From Verrucomicrobiota bacterium (GTDB lineage: Bacteria; Verrucomicrobiota; Kiritimatiellia; RFP12; UBA1067): a stretch of DNA of 64,000 nucleotides. The DNA lies in contig JAHFSX010000008.1 of NCBI GenBank assembly GCA_023269675.1, forward strand, positions 21,999 to 85,998, given 5' to 3'. The notes under the pieces were generated by a model. That model did no database searches. It saw only the letters and a list, made by a program, of their open reading frames with translations, and had not been told where the DNA came from. The position numbers and the translations under genes were made by a program. Shown in pieces: positions 61,135-64,000 of this stretch. Positions within the stretch are counted from its first letter, which is position 1, and each line of letters begins with the position of its first letter.

Positions 61135-63330
61135 TCAGGGCACCTGTTCAGCGCCTTCGCAGCGCAGCGCGCCGTCCGCGGACCGGCAGTGCCGCAGCAG
61201 CACGCCGCTTGGCCCGCGCTCGACCTTGATGCCGCTGTCCGGATGCGCGGCTGAGCAGCCTTCCACGATGACCTCGCGCAGCGCGCCCTGGATCACGAAC
61301 CGGCCGCTGTTGTCGGCGGTCAGACGCGTGCGGCGGTGGATCACGTTCTGGGTGACCTGCCCGTCGAACGCGCCCGCCGGACGCACGCTGCCGCCGACGA
61401 CAACCGAGTTCATGCCCTCGCTCAGCTCGTTGTCGAAGAACTGCACGTTGAAGTTGGGGCACAGGTACTCGGGCGAGGCCATGCCGTAGTTGAGCAGGTC
61501 TGCGCAGCGCGCCAGCCGGTTGCCCGCGTAGATGACATCCAGCGCCGTGCCGAAGCCGGCGTTGACCCAGTTGGCGTCCTCGAAGCGGTTGCCGATCATC
61601 AGCGCGCGGCCACACAGCGGCACGATGGTGACCACGCTGCGCGCGTCGGGCGTCACCGCGAACGGTTCGGCGAGCGTCCACTCGCGTCCGGCAAACGCCG
61701 CCACGCCGCGCCACTGGCCGGCGCCGCGGCCGCTGACCACGCAGACCACCGACTTGCGCCACAGGCTGTGGCGCGCGTCGGCCCATTTCTCGAAGTGCGG
61801 GTCGGCGGAGAGGGTCAGCTTGGCCCCGGCGACCGCCGCGAGCGTGCCGTGGTAGGCCGTGCCGCCGCGGTCGAAGGTGCACGAGAAGTCGGCCTGGTGC
61901 GCGTTCAGGGCCTCGTGGCGGTTGCGGGCGTAGTAGATGTCCTGCCCCACGCCGGCCACATTCTGATAGGCGGTGGGATAGGTGCTGACGAACTGATTGT
62001 CCTCGACGATGACCGCGCGCGCGCCGCCGAGGGTGCACGGCGATTTTCCGGCGAGGATCCGGTTGCGCGCGACGACGCCGAACTCGCCCAGCGCGAGACC
62101 CTCGCCCTTGGCGATGATGTCGCAATCGCTGACCTCGAAATTCCGGCCCAGCCGCGCCACCAGCCCCTCCGGACGCTTGTTGCCGTCCAGCGCCCACAGG
62201 TGGTCGATCCGCACCCGCACGCGGCGCAGCCGCACTTCGCCGAAGCCGTGGATGCCCGTGCGATGGGCCAAGGGCAGATAGAGGCTCAAATCCTCGATGC
62301 CGAAGGCCGGGCCGCTGATCAGGCTGGCCGGAGGTTCGGGCTCCGTCTCCTTGGCGAGGCCCTTGTCGCCCCCGCCGTCGAGATTGAACGTGCCCTTCCC
62401 CCACCAGAGGGTGACCAGCCCCATGCCCTCGCCCTTGAGCAGCGTGCGCGGGGGGAGCTCGAGCGGCGCGTTGAGGTGGTAGCGTCCCGCGGGGAAGTAG
62501 ACGATGCCGCCGCCGTTGGCCTTGGCCTTGGCCAGCGCGGCCAAAACGGCCTCGGTGCGCTCAAGCGGCTGGCCGTACTTGACCAACGAGCGGCGCATGT
62601 CGCGCGCCGCGTCGGGACCGGAGGATGCGAACACGCTGTAGACGTTGGTCGGCCACGGCGCGGGCGCGGCGACGGAGACCGTTCCCGCCTCGCGCCACGC
62701 GCCGGCGCCACCCTGGCCGCTGTGCAGGCGGACCGCGTAGCTGCCGGGCGCCAAGTCTGCGGGCACCGGGCAGCGCAGCGACCAGCCGTCGGCGGCCTCC
62801 GCGCGCAGCGCCACGGTCGTGCCGCCGGCCGTGACCAGACGCACGCGCACGCTGGCCGCTTCGACGCCCAGACACTTGCCGAAAATCCGCAGCCAGCCGC
62901 CGGAAGTCGCAGCCGGGCCTTGATCACCCTGCAGCCACCAGACTTCGGGACGGTTGAGCAGCACGGGCTCGGAACGCGCGCCTTCCGCCACCACGCGGCA
63001 GGCAAACACACCGGGCCGCGCGTCGGCGGGGATCGTGAACTTGAGCGCGTCGTCGGCCGGCTGGAGCGCCGGCAAGCGGACCCAGGCCTGCGCGGACTGA
63101 TGTGCCCCTGCGGGATCGACGTCGTCCAGCCGCGCGAACTCCACCGCTGGCCGGGGGCCGAAGCCGACGCCGCGCAGCAGCACCGTCTCGTCGGGTCGCA
63201 CCGGGTCCGAGGCCCAGCTGATCTGCGGCACCGCGGGTCCTGCGGCTGCGGGAACATCCGCGCCGGACGCCCCAATGGCCAGACACACGGCCCCGCAGGT
63301 GGACGCCCTCCATCCGTTAAATATCCGCAT
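61135..63330 (-). CDS. Secreted pectate-lyase-fold (beta-helix) protein
   Basis: A 731-residue exported protein. The signal peptide (RIFNGWRASTCGAVCLAIGA) is followed by two IPT/Ig-like regions (about 35-220: PDETVLLRGVGFGPRPAVEF) and then a pectate-lyase superfamily helix beginning ALAKAKANGGGIVYFPAGRY and LLKGEGMGLVTLWWG, with rungs such as NFEVSDCDIIAKGEGLALGE and RNRILAGKSPCTLGGARAVI. GGAA lies 5 nt before ATG 63330; the frame is open to 63432 but that would overlap the GH43-like gene. Substrate not determinable; neighbours suggest polysaccharide breakdown. Confidence 0.84.
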   Translation of the reverse strand: MRIFNGWRASTCGAVCLAIGASGADVPAAAGPAVPQISWASDPVRPDETVLLRGVGFGPRPAVEFARLDDVDPAGAHQSAQAWVRLPALQPADDALKFTIPADARPGVFACRVVAEGARSEPVLLNRPEVWWLQGDQGPAATSGGWLRIFGKCLGVEAASVRVRLVTAGGTTVALRAEAADGWSLRCPVPADLAPGSYAVRLHSGQGGAGAWREAGTVSVAAPAPWPTNVYSVFASSGPDAARDMRRSLVKYGQPLERTEAVLAALAKAKANGGGIVYFPAGRYHLNAPLELPPRTLLKGEGMGLVTLWWGKGTFNLDGGGDKGLAKETEPEPPASLISGPAFGIEDLSLYLPLAHRTGIHGFGEVRLRRVRVRIDHLWALDGNKRPEGLVARLGRNFEVSDCDIIAKGEGLALGEFGVVARNRILAGKSPCTLGGARAVIVEDNQFVSTYPTAYQNVAGVGQDIYYARNRHEALNAHQADFSCTFDRGGTAYHGTLAAVAGAKLTLSADPHFEKWADARHSLWRKSVVCVVSGRGAGQWRGVAAFAGREWTLAEPFAVTPDARSVVTIVPLCGRALMIGNRFEDANWVNAGFGTALDVIYAGNRLARCADLLNYGMASPEYLCPNFNVQFFDNELSEGMNSVVVGGSVRPAGAFDGQVTQNVIHRRTRLTADNSGRFVIQGALREVIVEGCSAAHPDSGIKVERGPSGVLLRHCRSADGALRCEGAEQVP

Positions 63331-63365
63331 GTTCTTCCGGCGCTCCCATCTGTGCGCGTTGACTT

Positions 63366-64000
63366 CTACACCCATTCCAGCGGCGCGACGCTGACCCCGC
63401 GGTGGGGATGGTCGGCGCTGGAGATGAACCATTGCCCGCCCTCGTCCCGGATGATCTCCGGCGCATGGACGGTGAACTCCGCGAGCACGGGCTTGTCATG
63501 GAAATCGGCAGGCGATTCCGAGCAATGAACGTACGTGCGCGGACAATATCCTGACGTGGTCTTGTCGGCCGTATCCCACAGGGTCCAGAACAGGTAGAAC
63601 CGCCCGTCAAAGGGAACGAGCAGAGGCGACTCGGTCTGGTGACTCTCCGTCTTGGGCTTGTAGATCACGACCGGGTCGGTCCAGTTGAGAAAATCCGCCG
63701 ACGTGATGAGGCTGATCCCGTTGCCGTCGCAGCGCAGAAGGTAATAGGTGTTGTTCCAGACCATGATGTAAGGGTCGCGGTTGCCGCCCTTCGCAGTCAG
63801 GCGCCCACGGTCCGTCCAGGTCACCAGATCGCGGGAGGTGGCCCGGCCGAGGCGGGAGCCGACCAGCGCGTACTCCCCGCCGATCTTCACGGAAGCGGGT
63901 GCCCAGCCGCAGTCGCCCACCTGGATCTTGGGCAGGTCGCGCCACGACTGGAAAGTGGCCGCCTGGGCGAACGTGCCCTCCGGCGCGACGGCATGGAAAC
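63366..64000 (-). CDS. GH43-like five-bladed propeller enzyme, C-terminal part
   Basis: The last 211 codons of a gene that continues beyond the window. The visible part is a glycosidase five-bladed propeller: GDCGWAPASVKIGGEYALVG, NRDPYIMVWNNTYYLLRCDG, ITSADFLNWTDPVVIY, TESPLLVPFDGRFYLFWTLW and EFTVHAPEIIRDEGGQWFIS. WAPA, RDPYI and TESP placements match GH43/GH117-type active sites, where acidic residues lie in WAP(E/D), RDP and E(S/A)P motifs; the first acidic residue would be further upstream or replaced. It is the first visible gene of the minus-strand carbohydrate cluster. No start is in view. Confidence 0.78.
   Translation of the reverse strand, partial: FHAVAPEGTFAQAATFQSWRDLPKIQVGDCGWAPASVKIGGEYALVGSRLGRATSRDLVTWTDRGRLTAKGGNRDPYIMVWNNTYYLLRCDGNGISLITSADFLNWTDPVVIYKPKTESHQTESPLLVPFDGRFYLFWTLWDTADKTTSGYCPRTYVHCSESPADFHDKPVLAEFTVHAPEIIRDEGGQWFISSADHPHRGVSVAPLEWV

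Overview
The window is GC-rich, densely packed bacterial chromosome with no phage, transposon, CRISPR or RNA gene that I can see. Several traits point to the PVC superphylum (Planctomycetes, Verrucomicrobia, Kiritimatiellota, Lentisphaerae), most likely a Kiritimatiellota or Verrucomicrobia relative: a MoxR/DUF58/BatA-like/VWA/coiled-coil operon, hydrazine-synthase-alpha-like cytochromes, giant CotH/lamin-tail proteins, a wealth of secreted beta-helix proteins and SGNH esterases, and weak or absent Shine-Dalgarno sites at some genes. The lineage call is inference; no marker gene settles it.

Layout. 1-545: start of folC (minus, cut by the window edge). 816-12945: five-gene minus-strand operon, read MoxR ATPase, DUF58, BatA-like VWA protein carrying a PA14-like domain, second VWA membrane protein, then a 1343-residue membrane-anchored coiled-coil protein. 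13110-17444: a NagX-like membrane acyltransferase, a three-CXXCH HzsA-like protein and a MarC-family protein; the last two diverge from a compact double promoter that holds a 13-bp tandem repeat. 17628-28817: two tandem paralogous secreted proteins of about 1830 residues (jelly-roll, lamin tail, CotH kinase, autotransporter-type beta-strand repeats). 29024-33097: housekeeping operon rny-ymdB-xseA-xseB. 33262-38395: rsmB, malic enzyme, an ArsB/NhaD-type transporter and a DUF502 protein. 38404-48338: a phosphate-themed block with phoB-phoR, an AlgE-type outer-membrane barrel, and a degenerate Ppx/HD protein, ppk1 and a phosphofructokinase transcribed together from their own promoter, then gph. 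48298-64000: a large PAS histidine kinase coupled to a second HzsA-like cytochrome protein, followed upstream by a carbohydrate-type cluster: two beta-helix proteins, two SGNH/sialate-esterase-like proteins and a GH43-like enzyme cut by the window edge.

How the genes may work together. The phosphate block couples polyphosphate synthesis to a phosphofructokinase whose active site mixes ATP-type and PPi-type residues. The right-hand cluster looks like secreted machinery for an acetylated polysaccharide. The left operon resembles envelope-stress MoxR/VWA systems but has an unusually elaborate surface part.

The most unusual signal is not a gene. Intergenic gaps hold short-period degenerate tandem elements with unit lengths of 6, 7 or 8 bp, often arranged as foldbacks. 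Heptad elements overlap the stop codons of two genes, and one lies in frame inside a coding sequence (60723-60757). Several other dispersed hairpins occur, including one 32-bp palindrome present twice with 30 of 32 bases shared.
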